From assembly GCF_001956045.1 (NCBI RefSeq), contig NZ_MRTH01000034.1, positions 28,468-92,467 of the forward strand: 64,000 bases of DNA, in the 5' to 3' direction. The translations under genes were made by a program, and so were the position numbers. Shown piece after piece: positions 18,460 to 27,294 of the stretch. The notes under the pieces were generated by a model. The model did no database searches, had not been told where the DNA came from, and saw only the letters and a program-made list of their open reading frames with translations. The stretch is from Paenibacillus sp. FSL H7-0331 (GTDB taxonomy: Bacteria; Bacillota; Bacilli; Paenibacillales; NBRC-103111). How positions within the stretch are numbered: the stretch's first letter is position 1; each line of letters opens with the position of its first letter.

Positions 18460-19065
18460 ATGTTTCAGCATAGTAATCAAAAATATGAAGGAGTAAACTT
18501 TGGCACACAAGATTTAAGGTACGGCGAGCTACTAAGTTGTACATTTAATCGTTGCTTCTTTTCTAATGGATCACTAGAGGAGATTACATCCAGTAACTGC
18601 CGTTTCATCGAGTGTGATTTTCGTGGAGCATCGTTAAATGGCTCTATTCATAAAGAATCCGCGTTTGAGAATTGCAATTTTAACGGAGCAAATCTGTTTG
18701 TTTCTAAATTTGAAATATGTAAAATGACAGGTTCGGATTTTTCTGGCTCTAATTTGGATGGGATCACTATTTTTCAAGGCGATTGGTCATATACCAATTT
18801 GAGACATACCCGATTAGTTAAACAGGACTTGCGTGGGGTTAAATTTCATGAAGCAGACTTGTCAGCAGCAAATTTAGAAAAAGCCGATTTAAGAGATTGT
18901 GATCTGACTATGGCGATACTGGCAAAAGCGAAGTTACAAGGTACTGATGTAAGAGGGGCAAAAATGGAAGGCGTGGATTTTAAAACATTCACCATTACAG
19001 GTATGAGAATGGATAGAGAGCAATCTGTATTGTTTTCGCTTTCTCATGGTGCCAAGGTAGGTTAA
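18460..19065 (+). CDS. Pentapeptide-repeat protein (Qnr/MfpA-like)
   Basis: A 201-residue cytosolic protein built almost wholly of A(D/N)LXX-type repeats, for example FRGASLNG, FNGANLF, FSGSNLDG, ADLSAANLEKADLRD. Such right-handed beta-helices include DNA-mimic proteins that protect gyrase from quinolones, but many have no known role. The size suits the Qnr/MfpA class. ATG 18460 follows AGGGGG. It stands alone between decayed sequence and a terminator. Resistance function is only a possibility. Confidence 0.85.
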   Translation: MFQHSNQKYEGVNFGTQDLRYGELLSCTFNRCFFSNGSLEEITSSNCRFIECDFRGASLNGSIHKESAFENCNFNGANLFVSKFEICKMTGSDFSGSNLDGITIFQGDWSYTNLRHTRLVKQDLRGVKFHEADLSAANLEKADLRDCDLTMAILAKAKLQGTDVRGAKMEGVDFKTFTITGMRMDREQSVLFSLSHGAKVG

Positions 19066-19155
19066 TAAAATTCGTATGCCAACAATATGAATGCTTAACT
19101 GTCTGGCTGCAAGCCTGGCAATACCGCAAGAGCTCACCACGTGTTTGACTGTCAG

Positions 19156-19193
19156 AAGTCCTTTCGCACTCCTACGGCGGAAGGACTTTTTAT
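19156..19193 (+). terminator. Terminator after the pentapeptide-repeat gene
   Basis: AAGTCCTTTCGC pairs with GCGGAAGGACTT and is followed by TTTTTA. Between here and the next gene lie two more A/T-rich hairpins (about 19255-19282 and 19287-19310) of unknown role. Confidence 0.75.
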
Positions 19194-19383
19194 ATTTACC
19201 TTAAAAATTCCCCAGTCTAAACTATAAAAGCCCAATTGAGCGATTGTTTCCACTCTAAACCTCCACATCTATAGAGGTTTATTTATCATTACTAAAATAG
19301 TGATAAAAATTTTATAGATAGCTGGAGGTATGATAATAATATCCCTAGGAATTCAGAGTTCTTGTAAAAAATACTTTGATTTA

Positions 19384-19410
19384 TGTCACACAATGACCTC
19401 GCCAATTGTC
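19384..19410 (+). promoter_or_regulatory. ECF41-type promoter of the second ECF41 gene
   Basis: TGTCACA (19384-19390), 16 bases, then TGTC (19407-19410) and TTAT. It differs from the ECF41 consensus only in the first base of CGTC. It lies 30 bases before the start codon of an ECF41 gene, so autoregulation is expected. The sequence around it is closely similar to the promoter at 20462. Confidence 0.75.
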
Positions 19411-19439
19411 TTATCAGTGTCACAATAAGGGGGTATACT

Positions 19440-20345
19440 ATGCAAAGTCATACAAACAATCCACCAATTGCTAACATCGAAGATTTGTATAAAACCTACA
19501 AGCCTCATTTATTTTCTATTGCTTACCGTATGCTTGGTTCTAGATCAGATGCAGAGGATATGGTTCAAGATTTGTTTATAAGCGTTCATGGATATCTAAA
19601 TGATAATATTATTAATATCAAATCGTACTTAAGCAAAATGATGATCAATCGATGTCTGAACGAATTAAAATCTGTGCGAAAAAAAAGAATAAGCTACGTA
19701 GGTAATTGGCTTCCAGAACCAACCGTGCAATTCATCGAACATAGTCCCTTTGAGAGCGTCGAGCGTCATGATACGATTTCTTATGCCTTTCTTATTCTTA
19801 TGGAAAAACTTACGCCTTTGGAAAGAGCTGTGTTTATTTTAAGGGAAGTCTTTGCATATGAGCATAGTGAAATTGGCGAAATGTTTAACAAAACAGAAGT
19901 CAATTGCCGTAAAATATTCAGTCGTGTCAAGAAAAAAGTAGAGTTGTCCTCCGAAAAAAATGAATGGTTATTAACCCATCCCATTGAAGAAAAGGAACTG
20001 GTGAATCGCTTCATCTCTGCACTGGCGAATGGCAACATTCAATCACTTGTGGACTTGTTAACAGAGGATGTAATATTGATTGCCGACGGTGGAGGAAAGG
20101 TGTCCGCCGCTACCAATCCAATATATAGCAAAGAACGTGTGCTTGACTTATTGAATGTACTTTCGTTAAATCGATTTCCAGAATCACAAGCCCAGCTAGT
20201 CGAGGTCAATGATCAAAAAGGGATATTGTTAACGAAAGATGGCCTACCAACGGGGGTTATTTGTTTTGAATGGGACGCTGAATCAATGACGATTCAGCGG
20301 ATTTACATTATAGTGAATCCAGATAAATTACAACACTTAAACTGA
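19440..20345 (+). CDS. Second ECF41-family sigma factor (SigJ-like)
   Basis: A 301-residue paralogue of the sigma factor at 14817, with regions 2 and 4 in the N-terminal 175 residues and the SnoaL-type extension after them. WLPEP is at 90-94, DGGGK near residue 216 and NPDKL at the C-terminus, all ECF41 hallmarks. ATG 19440 is preceded by AAGGGGG; the frame from 19383 includes the promoter and is not the start. It is followed by a carboxymuconolactone decarboxylase-family gene carrying the same promoter type. This is the genomic pairing described for ECF41. Confidence 0.92.
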   Translation: MQSHTNNPPIANIEDLYKTYKPHLFSIAYRMLGSRSDAEDMVQDLFISVHGYLNDNIINIKSYLSKMMINRCLNELKSVRKKRISYVGNWLPEPTVQFIEHSPFESVERHDTISYAFLILMEKLTPLERAVFILREVFAYEHSEIGEMFNKTEVNCRKIFSRVKKKVELSSEKNEWLLTHPIEEKELVNRFISALANGNIQSLVDLLTEDVILIADGGGKVSAATNPIYSKERVLDLLNVLSLNRFPESQAQLVEVNDQKGILLTKDGLPTGVICFEWDAESMTIQRIYIIVNPDKLQHLN

Positions 20346-20461
20346 ATTCAAAATACATCTCTTTGAGCTCTTTTCTTCAAAGGGAAATTTGTGCGCCAGA
20401 TAGGTTATTTTGATGTTTGATGGGGAGGAGGCATTTATCCATAAAATAGAAATCTGTTGGA

Positions 20462-20488
20462 TGTCACACATTGAACTCGTCAGTTGTC
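20462..20488 (+). promoter_or_regulatory. ECF41-type promoter of the CMD-family gene
   Basis: TGTCACA (20462-20468), 16 bases, TGTC (20485-20488), then TTAT. The arrangement is the same as before the second ECF41 gene, and much of the spacer is identical. It marks the adjacent gene as a direct sigma target. Confidence 0.75.
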
Positions 20489-20524
20489 TTATTAGTGTCA
20501 AAAAAATACACAGGAGGTACTGTT

Positions 20525-21004
20525 ATGGCACAACGTGTAAATTATATGCAGCAATCACCAGAACTTTTTAAAAAATTAATGGAATTCAGCAACGCCGAGA
20601 AAGACAGCGTAATTGAAGAGAAGATCCTCGATCTTGTTCACATCAGGGCCTCGCAAATCAATGGGTGCGGTTTCTGCCTGGATATGCACGTCAAGCAGGC
20701 CAAAATCCACGGCGAGAGCGAACTTCGCCTTTACCACATCTCAATTTGGCGGGAATCGACGCTGTTTATTCCACGCGAGCGGGCTGCACTGGCATGGACC
20801 GAGATTCTGACCAAACTACCTGAACAAGGTGTGCCCGACGACGTTTATGATCGCGTTCGCGGGCAATTGTCTGAAAAAGAAATCTCGGATCTGACCTTCT
20901 CGATTATGGCGATCAATGCTTGGAACCGTATAAACGTCGGCTTCAAAACTGTACCGGGCTCGGCTGATGCAGCTTTTGGATTGTCTAAAGCAGGTCTGAG
21001 CTGA
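20525..21004 (+). CDS. Carboxymuconolactone decarboxylase-family (AhpD-like) protein
   Basis: A 159-residue all-helical protein with the peroxidase-type CxxC motif: Cys48 and Cys51 in NGCGFCLDMH, and His55. AhpD-like members act as thiol reductants or peroxidases, and this family is the most frequent partner of ECF41 sigma factors. ATG 20525 is behind CAGGAGGT. The frame upstream to 20471 covers the promoter and is not coding. Its codon use is more GC-rich than the sigma gene before it. The exact substrate is unknown. Confidence 0.9.
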   Translation: MAQRVNYMQQSPELFKKLMEFSNAEKDSVIEEKILDLVHIRASQINGCGFCLDMHVKQAKIHGESELRLYHISIWRESTLFIPRERAALAWTEILTKLPEQGVPDDVYDRVRGQLSEKEISDLTFSIMAINAWNRINVGFKTVPGSADAAFGLSKAGLS

Positions 21005-21191
21005 CCAATTACCAATGCAAATCACACTTCGCGCGACTTACTGCATGGCTTATGAGCCGGATCTTCGGCGAATCTTTGCTAAGTGGTCAGTGTTTTGGCG
21101 GCACATCCTATGACAATGTCACAGAAAAACAGTACAAGGCTTTAGACATCTCTAGCCAGTATACTACGGGCTAAAAACTGGGAGGATCAAC

Positions 21192-21947
21192 ATGAAAATA
21201 GTAGTTATTGGTGGTAGTGGGCTCATTGGAACAAAACTCGCTAACAACCTTCGTAATCTTGGCCACGAGGTAGTGGCAGCATCACCATCCTTAGGCGTCA
21301 ATACCATTACTACTGAGGGGCTGACTGAAGCGCTTAGTGGTGCTCAGGTTGTCGTCGACGTGGCGAACTCGCCTTCGTTTGATGACAAAGCAGTATTGGA
21401 GTTCTTCGAGACATCGGGTCGAAATCTTCTTGCCGCTGAAGCGGCTGCTGGAGTGAAACATCACGTTGCGCTGTCGGTTGTTGGCACTGAACGCCTTCTC
21501 CAGAGTGGTTATTTCCGTGCGAAGATGGCCCAAGAAAACCTGATCAGAGCTTCCAAGATTCCCTATACCATCGTTCGTGCAACGCAGTTCTTCGAGTTCG
21601 TCAACGGCATTGCCTATACGGCCACCGAAGGACAAACCGTTCGATTGCCGTCTGTTTTTGTGCAGCCTATCGTTTCGGATGATGTTGCTACGGCGATGGT
21701 CGACTTCACACTCGAGGCACCAGTGAATGGTATTGTCGAGTTAGCTGGTCCCGAAAGGCTACATCTCGACGAACTCGTCCGACAATACTTGAGCGCAATA
21801 CAGGATACACGTCAGGTGGTTGCAGATGTCAACGCGCGCTACTTCGGCGCAGAGCTAGACGATCAATCTCTCGTCCCGAGCGACAATGCGCGCATCACTA
21901 CGACGCGGTTCAGTGATTGGCTCAGCCGTTCCACGACTTTAGTATAA
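21192..21947 (+). CDS. NmrA-like NAD(P)-binding protein (atypical SDR)
   Basis: A 251-residue protein with an N-terminal GGSGLIGTKLANNL dinucleotide-binding motif and later YTIVRATQFFEFV, typical of the NmrA/SDR_a5 group that binds NAD(P) and acts as reductase or redox sensor. It lacks a clear YxxxK pair. GGGAGGATCAAC precedes the ATG. Upstream, a TGTCACA occurs at 21117 without a good -10 at the ECF41 spacing, so membership in the sigma regulon is uncertain. Epimerase or reductase genes often accompany ECF41. Confidence 0.85.
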   Translation: MKIVVIGGSGLIGTKLANNLRNLGHEVVAASPSLGVNTITTEGLTEALSGAQVVVDVANSPSFDDKAVLEFFETSGRNLLAAEAAAGVKHHVALSVVGTERLLQSGYFRAKMAQENLIRASKIPYTIVRATQFFEFVNGIAYTATEGQTVRLPSVFVQPIVSDDVATAMVDFTLEAPVNGIVELAGPERLHLDELVRQYLSAIQDTRQVVADVNARYFGAELDDQSLVPSDNARITTTRFSDWLSRSTTLV

Positions 21948-22045
21948 TTCAGCGAGTTAAACTGAAGAATATCAGCTTACCTGCCTTTCTGGCAGTTTCG
22001 GTCATCATATTAATTAAATGATTTAGGATGTTTTGAGAAAATGGA

Positions 22046-22078
22046 AAAAGGAGATCCGGTGGTTACGGGTCTCCTTTC
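22046..22078 (+). terminator. Terminator in the gap after the NmrA-like gene
   Basis: AAAGGAGATCCG pairs imperfectly with GGGTCTCCTTT. It is the only clear signal in the first part of the 500-base gene-free stretch 21948-22456. Confidence 0.6.
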
Positions 22079-22149
22079 ATTTGTTCCCAATTTGAATCGA
22101 TAGGTTCAAAATGCCTCCGGAAGGGCGAAAGCATGGGAGGAGCAAAGCC

Positions 22150-22263
22150 CTATCTCTCTTCGACGTTTCCGGTTTCCCGGTCTGCACCACGCAGCCGACG
22201 TAAGACCACTGGCTCGATAGTTCGCAATGCGTTCCTTGCACCTTGATAAGTTACAGCCTTCAT
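22150..22263 (-). pseudogene. Start of a zinc-dependent alcohol dehydrogenase, fragment
   Basis: On the minus strand a 37-codon frame begins MKAVTYQGARNALR. The first eleven residues are those typical of glutathione-independent formaldehyde/alcohol dehydrogenase starts (MKAVTYQG), with AGGAAG as a ribosome site. The rest is unrelated and stops quickly. It is probably the 5' end of a deleted gene rather than a functional peptide. Confidence 0.5.
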
Positions 22264-22456
22264 AATCATCTTCCTAAGTTTGTATGCCAGACGTAACGGA
22301 CAGTTATTTTTGGATGAAAAATTCTTTTTAATTAAACATCACATGGCGCTGACAGTGGAGAAACAAGTATAATTAAATGACCGACTAATTAGACCAATAT
22401 TAAAACACACTTACATCGAATACATATGATTAAAATAAATCGTAGGAGGCCGTGAA

Positions 22457-23056
22457 ATGACCACTGATTTCTACCTTGTCAGACATGCTAAAAAAGAAAA
22501 GGGGATTGGAGATGTCGCTATATCGTCCGAAGGCATATTGGAAGCTCAAGCGACTGCACACCATTTTCGTGAAATAGCGATTAATAAAATCGTGAGTAGT
22601 CCCCTTAAAAGGGCTAAGCAGACAGCCATGTTCATCGCAAAAGAAACAAAGACAACAATTGCAGAGGATATTCGTTTGCGAGAGCGTGCCAACTGGGGAG
22701 ATGTACCTGGACAAACATTTGAGGAGTTTGTTGAGATGTGGGAACGATGCGTACAGGATAGAGACTTTTCACCACCAGCAGGCGATTCTGCAAGGAAAGC
22801 AGGTGAGCGTTTAGCTTTGTGCTTATTGGAATTGTCAGTTGAACATTCACAGGATAGCATCATCGTTGTTACACACGGTGGTCTGATAACAGATTTCTTG
22901 GTAAATGTAATCACCGAGGAGGAATTGCGAAAGAGACACCCTAATTTTCTTGCAGAGCAAAGCTATTTGGTCTCCGAGTGTTCAATAACAAAAGTAAGTT
23001 GTCAGGATGGGATTTTTAAATTAGATGACTTTGCAACTGTCGATCATTTGCTGTAG
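22457..23056 (+). CDS. Histidine phosphatase family protein (phosphoglycerate mutase-like)
   Basis: A 199-residue cytosolic phosphatase-fold protein. The catalytic motif is LVRHAKKE with His10 as phospho-acceptor; most relatives have RHG, so Ala is slightly unusual. Supporting residues are SSPLKRAKQTA, the acid region ERANWGDVPGQ and the second His in VVTHGGL. AGGAGG precedes ATG 22457. The substrate is unknown. It overlaps the end of a decayed MerR gene on the other strand. Confidence 0.88.
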   Translation: MTTDFYLVRHAKKEKGIGDVAISSEGILEAQATAHHFREIAINKIVSSPLKRAKQTAMFIAKETKTTIAEDIRLRERANWGDVPGQTFEEFVEMWERCVQDRDFSPPAGDSARKAGERLALCLLELSVEHSQDSIIVVTHGGLITDFLVNVITEEELRKRHPNFLAEQSYLVSECSITKVSCQDGIFKLDDFATVDHLL

Positions 23057-23178
23057 GTGGTCCATTGTTCCTGAATGGTAGAAAAACTCTCCAAACACAG
23101 GTCTATATAGGTTTTGATGTCTTCCACGGACATACCACATTGTTTCAGATGTTTTACACCTGTAAGTCCTCCTCGAAA
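23044..23178 (-). pseudogene. Fragment of a MerR-family regulator
   Basis: On the minus strand the residues LTGVKHLKQCGMSVEDIK and YIDLCLESFSTIQEQW match the middle of MerR regulators, after the helix-turn-helix. The frame ends at a stop at 23044-23046 and the N-terminal DNA-binding part is missing. MerR genes commonly lie divergent to aldo/keto reductase genes, as here, so this is probably the lost local regulator. Confidence 0.7.
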
Positions 23179-23289
23179 AAAAACTACAATATTTTTGACT
23201 TTGAATTAAACCAAGAGGATGATGGAGAGTAGGGAGAATTGTATCCTTATGAAGGAAACAATATCTAGTAGAAAGTGAGGAACAATCAA

Positions 23290-24270
23290 ATGGAATATGT
23301 GAAACTTGGAAATACTGGATTGGATGTATCTCGGATTTGTCTTGGCTGTATGAGCTTTGGCGTAGCAGAACGGTGGGTTCATCCTTGGGTACTAGATGAG
23401 GAGCGCAGTCGTCCTATTATAAAAAAAGCTTTGGAGCTTGGTATCAATTTTTTTGATACAGCGAATGTGTATGCAGACGGAACAAGCGAGGAAATTGTTG
23501 GCCGGGTTCTAAAGGATTATGCCAATCGTGATGAAATTGTCCTCGCGACAAAGGTACATTTCCGTATGCATCAAGGTCCAAATGGTGCTGGTCTTTCCCG
23601 AAAGGCAATCATGAGTGAAATAGATAAGAGTCTTAGGAGATTGGGAACAGATTATGTAGACCTGTATCAAATCCATCGCTGGGATTACAATACTCCTATT
23701 GAAGAAACGATGGAAGCCTTGCATGATGTTGTGAAGGCTGGTAAGGCAAGATACATTGGTGCTTCTGCCATGTACGCATGGCAGTTCCTGAAGGCATTAC
23801 ATGTAGCTGAAAAAAATGGGTGGACCCGGTTTGTGTCGATGCAGAATCATTTAAACCTCATATACCGTGAAGAGGAGAGGGAGATGCTGCCTCTTTGTAA
23901 GGAAGAAAAAATCGGTGTGATTCCATATAGCCCGCTCGCATCAGGAAGATTGACTCGTGATTGGTCGGAAACAACCTATCGTTCCGAAACCGATCAAGTT
24001 CAGAAATCTAAATACGATGCGACGGCAAATACGGATCGATTGATTGTGGAGCGTGTGGCAGCAATCGCAGAAAAACGTGGCGTTCCTCGCGCTCAAATCG
24101 CACTTGCCTGGTTGTTGCAGAAAGAACCAATAACAGCTCCCATTATCGGAGCTACCCAAATATCTAATCTCGAAGATGCAGTAGCCGCTGTTTCGATTAT
24201 GTTAACACCTGAAGAAATTGCATCGCTGGAAGAGCCGTATGTTCCCCATCCGGTAATTGGTGCAGTGTGA
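23290..24270 (+). CDS. Aldo/keto reductase
   Basis: A 326-residue NADPH-dependent oxidoreductase with TIM-barrel fold. The catalytic tetrad is visible: Asp in FFDTANVYADG, the Tyr of that motif, Lys in VLATKVHF and His in LYQIHRWD. The C-terminal cofactor region is PIIGATQISNLEDA. ATG 23290 is nine bases after GTGAGG; the GTG at 23275 is less likely. The substrate is unknown. A MerR fragment lies immediately upstream on the opposite strand. Confidence 0.92.
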   Translation: MEYVKLGNTGLDVSRICLGCMSFGVAERWVHPWVLDEERSRPIIKKALELGINFFDTANVYADGTSEEIVGRVLKDYANRDEIVLATKVHFRMHQGPNGAGLSRKAIMSEIDKSLRRLGTDYVDLYQIHRWDYNTPIEETMEALHDVVKAGKARYIGASAMYAWQFLKALHVAEKNGWTRFVSMQNHLNLIYREEEREMLPLCKEEKIGVIPYSPLASGRLTRDWSETTYRSETDQVQKSKYDATANTDRLIVERVAAIAEKRGVPRAQIALAWLLQKEPITAPIIGATQISNLEDAVAAVSIMLTPEEIASLEEPYVPHPVIGAV

Positions 24271-24386
24271 TACAATGCGAGGCGTAGGTCTGCCATTTGA
24301 AATTTTGATTGAGTATGGTACAAACGAACGTATATTCGTTAATATTTAAATGGATATATTTTACATATGAGGGAGAGGAGATTAAA

Positions 24387-24854
24387 ATGAAAACTTATCA
24401 TGTCGATACTGTGGAAAAAGAAGAGATCAAGTTGGTTGGTTTTTCAATAACTGAAAGTCTAAACAATGTTTTAGAAACGAAGATTGTAAGAACATTACGC
24501 GAGGACTTGACGAATCGAATGATTGAAATAGAAAACAGAAAAGGTCCAGGAGTTTTTTTAATTCAAATTTATCCTCATGACGGTCAATGGACTCCCCATG
24601 TGCCATTTCAACATGTGGTCGCCTTCGAAGTGAAATCTTATGGTGAGATTCCTACTGGTATGATAACTCATACTGTGTCTCCGGGGCGGTTTATCAAAAT
24701 TATACATAAAGGTGCAGAATCACAGATCGGTACTACTTATGATTTTATAAACAAAACGTATGGTGTTAGACCCATTGATATTGAATATTGGAATGATATT
24801 CATACATTAGAAAGTCAAGATGGTGAAATTGATATTTATATACCAGTAAAATAA
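24387..24854 (+). CDS. GyrI-like/AraC effector-binding domain protein
   Basis: A 155-residue stand-alone small-molecule-binding domain of the GyrI-like superfamily. Related domains bind hydrophobic cations or drugs as part of transcription factors such as BmrR. Here no DNA-binding region is attached. Landmarks are VGFSITESLNN and the C-terminal acidic EIDIYIPVK. GGGAGAGGAG precedes ATG 24387, while the longer frame from 24309 lacks a site. Role unknown. Confidence 0.75.
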   Translation: MKTYHVDTVEKEEIKLVGFSITESLNNVLETKIVRTLREDLTNRMIEIENRKGPGVFLIQIYPHDGQWTPHVPFQHVVAFEVKSYGEIPTGMITHTVSPGRFIKIIHKGAESQIGTTYDFINKTYGVRPIDIEYWNDIHTLESQDGEIDIYIPVK

Positions 24855-24975
24855 AAATTCTTTATTACAGTGTAGTCGAATGGAAATCAAAATCAAATTT
24901 TTCTACATATACATATGAAGAGGCCAGCCAGAAACTTCGGGTTACTTAAAACAATGTGAAGCGCATTTCAATATG

Positions 24976-25009
24976 CCGCTAAACCTGACCCGAGGATCTG
25001 GTTTAGCGG
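24976..25009. repeat. 10-bp perfect inverted repeat in the gap before the aldolase-family gene
   Basis: CCGCTAAACC (24976-24985) and GGTTTAGCGG (25000-25009) form a perfect stem with a 14-base loop. There is no T-run on either strand, so it is not a typical terminator. It lies between two converging genes. Confidence 0.5.
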
Positions 25010-25104
25010 AAACGGTACATGCGACAAGCCGATGGTTACGGAATAAAGCTAACTCAGTAGAATGCCTTAGAGCTTATAAAAAGGAGACAAGTCTTACATG
25101 CACT

Positions 25105-26037
25105 CTAACGCGCCGCCTTCACCTCATGCCAGCGCAGCGCCAGAAGGTCGAGATCTTTCAGTGTATCCAAGGCTTCCTGACGGATACGTTCGTCGATTGG
25201 TGCATTTGGATTGCGGACATAGGCAGACTCGATTACGCCACCTGTCCGGAGTATTTCCTTATGGACAGCCATCGCAAAACCAGGGAGCGTACCGATTCGC
25301 ATGAACGGCAAATACTGATAAAAAGTTTGGCGTGCGGTGTCCAGATCACCGGATCTGAAGGCCTGATAAATCCGCACACAAACCTCCGGAAATTCGCAGG
25401 CAGGCATCGTACCTACAGCGCCACGACCCAGCTCCTCATAAAAATAAAGTCCGTTCATTCCTCCGAATACCGTCAGCCGGCCTTCGGACTGCTCCAGCAC
25501 CTCGGTAACCTTCAAAGTTGTTGGCGGGGCCTCAACCTTCACGTAAGCGATGTTCTCGAATTCCTTGGACAAACGGGCGAGCAGGACAGCAGGCATATTC
25601 ACACCGCTTGCGAGCGGTGCGTCCTGGATCATGATCGGGATCGTCACGGCTTTGGCAATGGCGGCAAAATAATCGTACAGCCGCTTGCCGTCCGGCTTGG
25701 CCATGTAAGGGGGGAGTACCATGAGCGCATCGGCCCCCTGTTTCTCCGCACGTTTGCTTAGTTGAACGGCAACTTCTAGCCCCGTATGACCGCTGCCGAA
25801 GACGAGCGGAACTTGGCCTTTGACTTCATCGACGACAATTTCAGCGATTCTCGCCTTTTCTTCATCGAGCAGCGTATACATTTCGCTGGCCATGCCGAAC
25901 AGAGCAATACCGTCGACTTTGGCATGAAGCTGAAAGCGTACAAGCTCACGCAGACTATTCTCGTCCACCTCCCCTTGTTCAGTAAAGGGTGTTGCCAGAA
26001 TTGGATAAACGCCTTCTAATTTCACTTGTTGACTCAT
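25105..26037 (-). CDS. Dihydrodipicolinate synthase/N-acetylneuraminate lyase superfamily aldolase
   Basis: A 310-residue TIM-barrel class I aldolase or dehydratase. The Schiff-base lysine is Lys167 in YVKVEAP. The position of the usual catalytic Tyr in DapA proteins (YNVP) is replaced by MIQDAP, so lysine synthesis is unlikely and a keto-deoxy sugar acid is a better guess. ATG 26037 lies seven bases behind GGAGGT; two upstream ATGs overlap that site. It is 52 bases downstream of the enolase-superfamily gene on the same strand. A dehydratase followed by an aldolase suggests acid-sugar breakdown. Confidence 0.87.
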   Translation of the reverse strand: MSQQVKLEGVYPILATPFTEQGEVDENSLRELVRFQLHAKVDGIALFGMASEMYTLLDEEKARIAEIVVDEVKGQVPLVFGSGHTGLEVAVQLSKRAEKQGADALMVLPPYMAKPDGKRLYDYFAAIAKAVTIPIMIQDAPLASGVNMPAVLLARLSKEFENIAYVKVEAPPTTLKVTEVLEQSEGRLTVFGGMNGLYFYEELGRGAVGTMPACEFPEVCVRIYQAFRSGDLDTARQTFYQYLPFMRIGTLPGFAMAVHKEILRTGGVIESAYVRNPNAPIDERIRQEALDTLKDLDLLALRWHEVKAAR

Positions 26038-26089
26038 AGTCATAACCTCCATATGTTTCATTTAGTCAGAAAGTTCTGCTTGCAGGCTT

Positions 26090-27247
26090 CTATGCGCTCA
26101 TATGCTTTCTCAGCTGTTCCTCGTCAATATCCACGCCAAGCCCTGGGCCTTCCGGCAGCAGATAACGTCCCTGCTCACATATGAGCGGTCGGACAAGCAG
26201 AGAGTTGGCCGCTGTCATCACCGTAGGTTGATACTCCACAATGAGCAGATTGGAGATCGCGGCACTGAGATGCAAAGTCGCAGCAATACAGATGCCTTGA
26301 CCGACACTCAGATGAGGAGCGATAGGAATATTGAACGCATCGGCCAAGTTGGCGATTTTCCGCGCTTCGGTAATGCCCGTGCGCCCGATGTCGGGTTGAT
26401 AGATGTCAGCTGCCCGCTTCAGCAAGCGGTCCTTGAATTGATAGCGTGTGCGTTTGGCCTCCCCGATGGCAATAGCTATGTCCAAAGCTCTTGTAATTTC
26501 AGCCGTTCCTTCGATATCCTCTGGTGCGGTCGGCGCCTCCAAAAATTCAATGTTTAATCGCTCCAGCGCCCGGCCTAACCGGATCGCTTCGGGAACAGAA
26601 TATTGCCAGTGTGCATCAACCATCAGACGAAATCGAGGTCCGAGCGCTTCACGCATGTAAGCGGCAATTTCGGCATCCTCATGTACCCCGAACCCAAGAT
26701 GCAGCTTGATTGCCGTAAACCCCTTCGACTTCCATTCGAGTGCCAGTTCAATACGTTCTTCCTGCGTCTGCTTCGGAATGCCGGATACATAAGCTGGTAT
26801 TTCCCGACGGTAAGCGCCGCCCAGCAGCTGATACACGGGCAGTTGTACGGACTTGCCGAGAATATCCCACAGTGCCACATCGACGGCGGTCAGGGCGTCG
26901 ACCATGAACCCGGTGAAGTAGCCCCTCTCCCGCATGGAATCGTAGAGCCTGCTCCAGATCACATCGATGTCCCGCGGGTCCTGCCCGATCAGGAAATTCT
27001 TAAACAGCCGTTCGATAATTTCCCCGGCAATCTCCGGCCCAACGGGGGCCAGTGCTTCTCCCCAGCCATATATGCCGCTGTCTGTTGTAATCTTGACCAG
27101 CAGCGTTTCCAGATTGCGTGAATAGATGGAGCGGTATTCAGGACGGATGTAGTAATCGCTTTCATCGGATTGGCCGATGGAGGTTCCCAAATACACCGGA
27201 CCATTCTTGATTTTTAAAGGGAATACGTCTACACTCGTAATTTTCAT
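26090..27247 (-). CDS. Enolase-superfamily sugar-acid dehydratase (mandelate racemase/MLE family)
   Basis: A 385-residue protein with an N-terminal capping domain and a C-terminal barrel. Likely metal ligands are Asp211, Glu237 and Glu263; the base pair positions are Lys181-x-His183 and Asp286/His312 of the mandelate racemase subgroup. These enzymes dehydrate acid sugars to 2-keto-3-deoxy products. ATG 27247 is supported by homology with the paralogue at 29814, which starts with the same MKIT. The upstream 25 codons are A/T-rich and not coding. It is divergent from an IclR regulator, 113 bases away, and leads into the aldolase gene. Confidence 0.88.
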   Translation of the reverse strand: MKITSVDVFPLKIKNGPVYLGTSIGQSDESDYYIRPEYRSIYSRNLETLLVKITTDSGIYGWGEALAPVGPEIAGEIIERLFKNFLIGQDPRDIDVIWSRLYDSMRERGYFTGFMVDALTAVDVALWDILGKSVQLPVYQLLGGAYRREIPAYVSGIPKQTQEERIELALEWKSKGFTAIKLHLGFGVHEDAEIAAYMREALGPRFRLMVDAHWQYSVPEAIRLGRALERLNIEFLEAPTAPEDIEGTAEITRALDIAIAIGEAKRTRYQFKDRLLKRAADIYQPDIGRTGITEARKIANLADAFNIPIAPHLSVGQGICIAATLHLSAAISNLLIVEYQPTVMTAANSLLVRPLICEQGRYLLPEGPGLGVDIDEEQLRKHMSA

Positions 27248-27294
27248 GAAACACCTACTTAATTTGATTTTTAATATCATAATATGCAAATAGA

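Noticed and set aside
21117..21143. TGTCACA before the NmrA-like gene as a fourth ECF41 promoter
   Set aside because: At 16 bases downstream the sequence is CTTT, not CGTC or TGTC, so the -10 element is missing.
24973..25761. Open frame of 262 codons on the plus strand before and across the aldolase-family gene
   Set aside because: Most of it is the complement of a gene with a clear Schiff-base Lys motif. The first 40 codons match no family I know.
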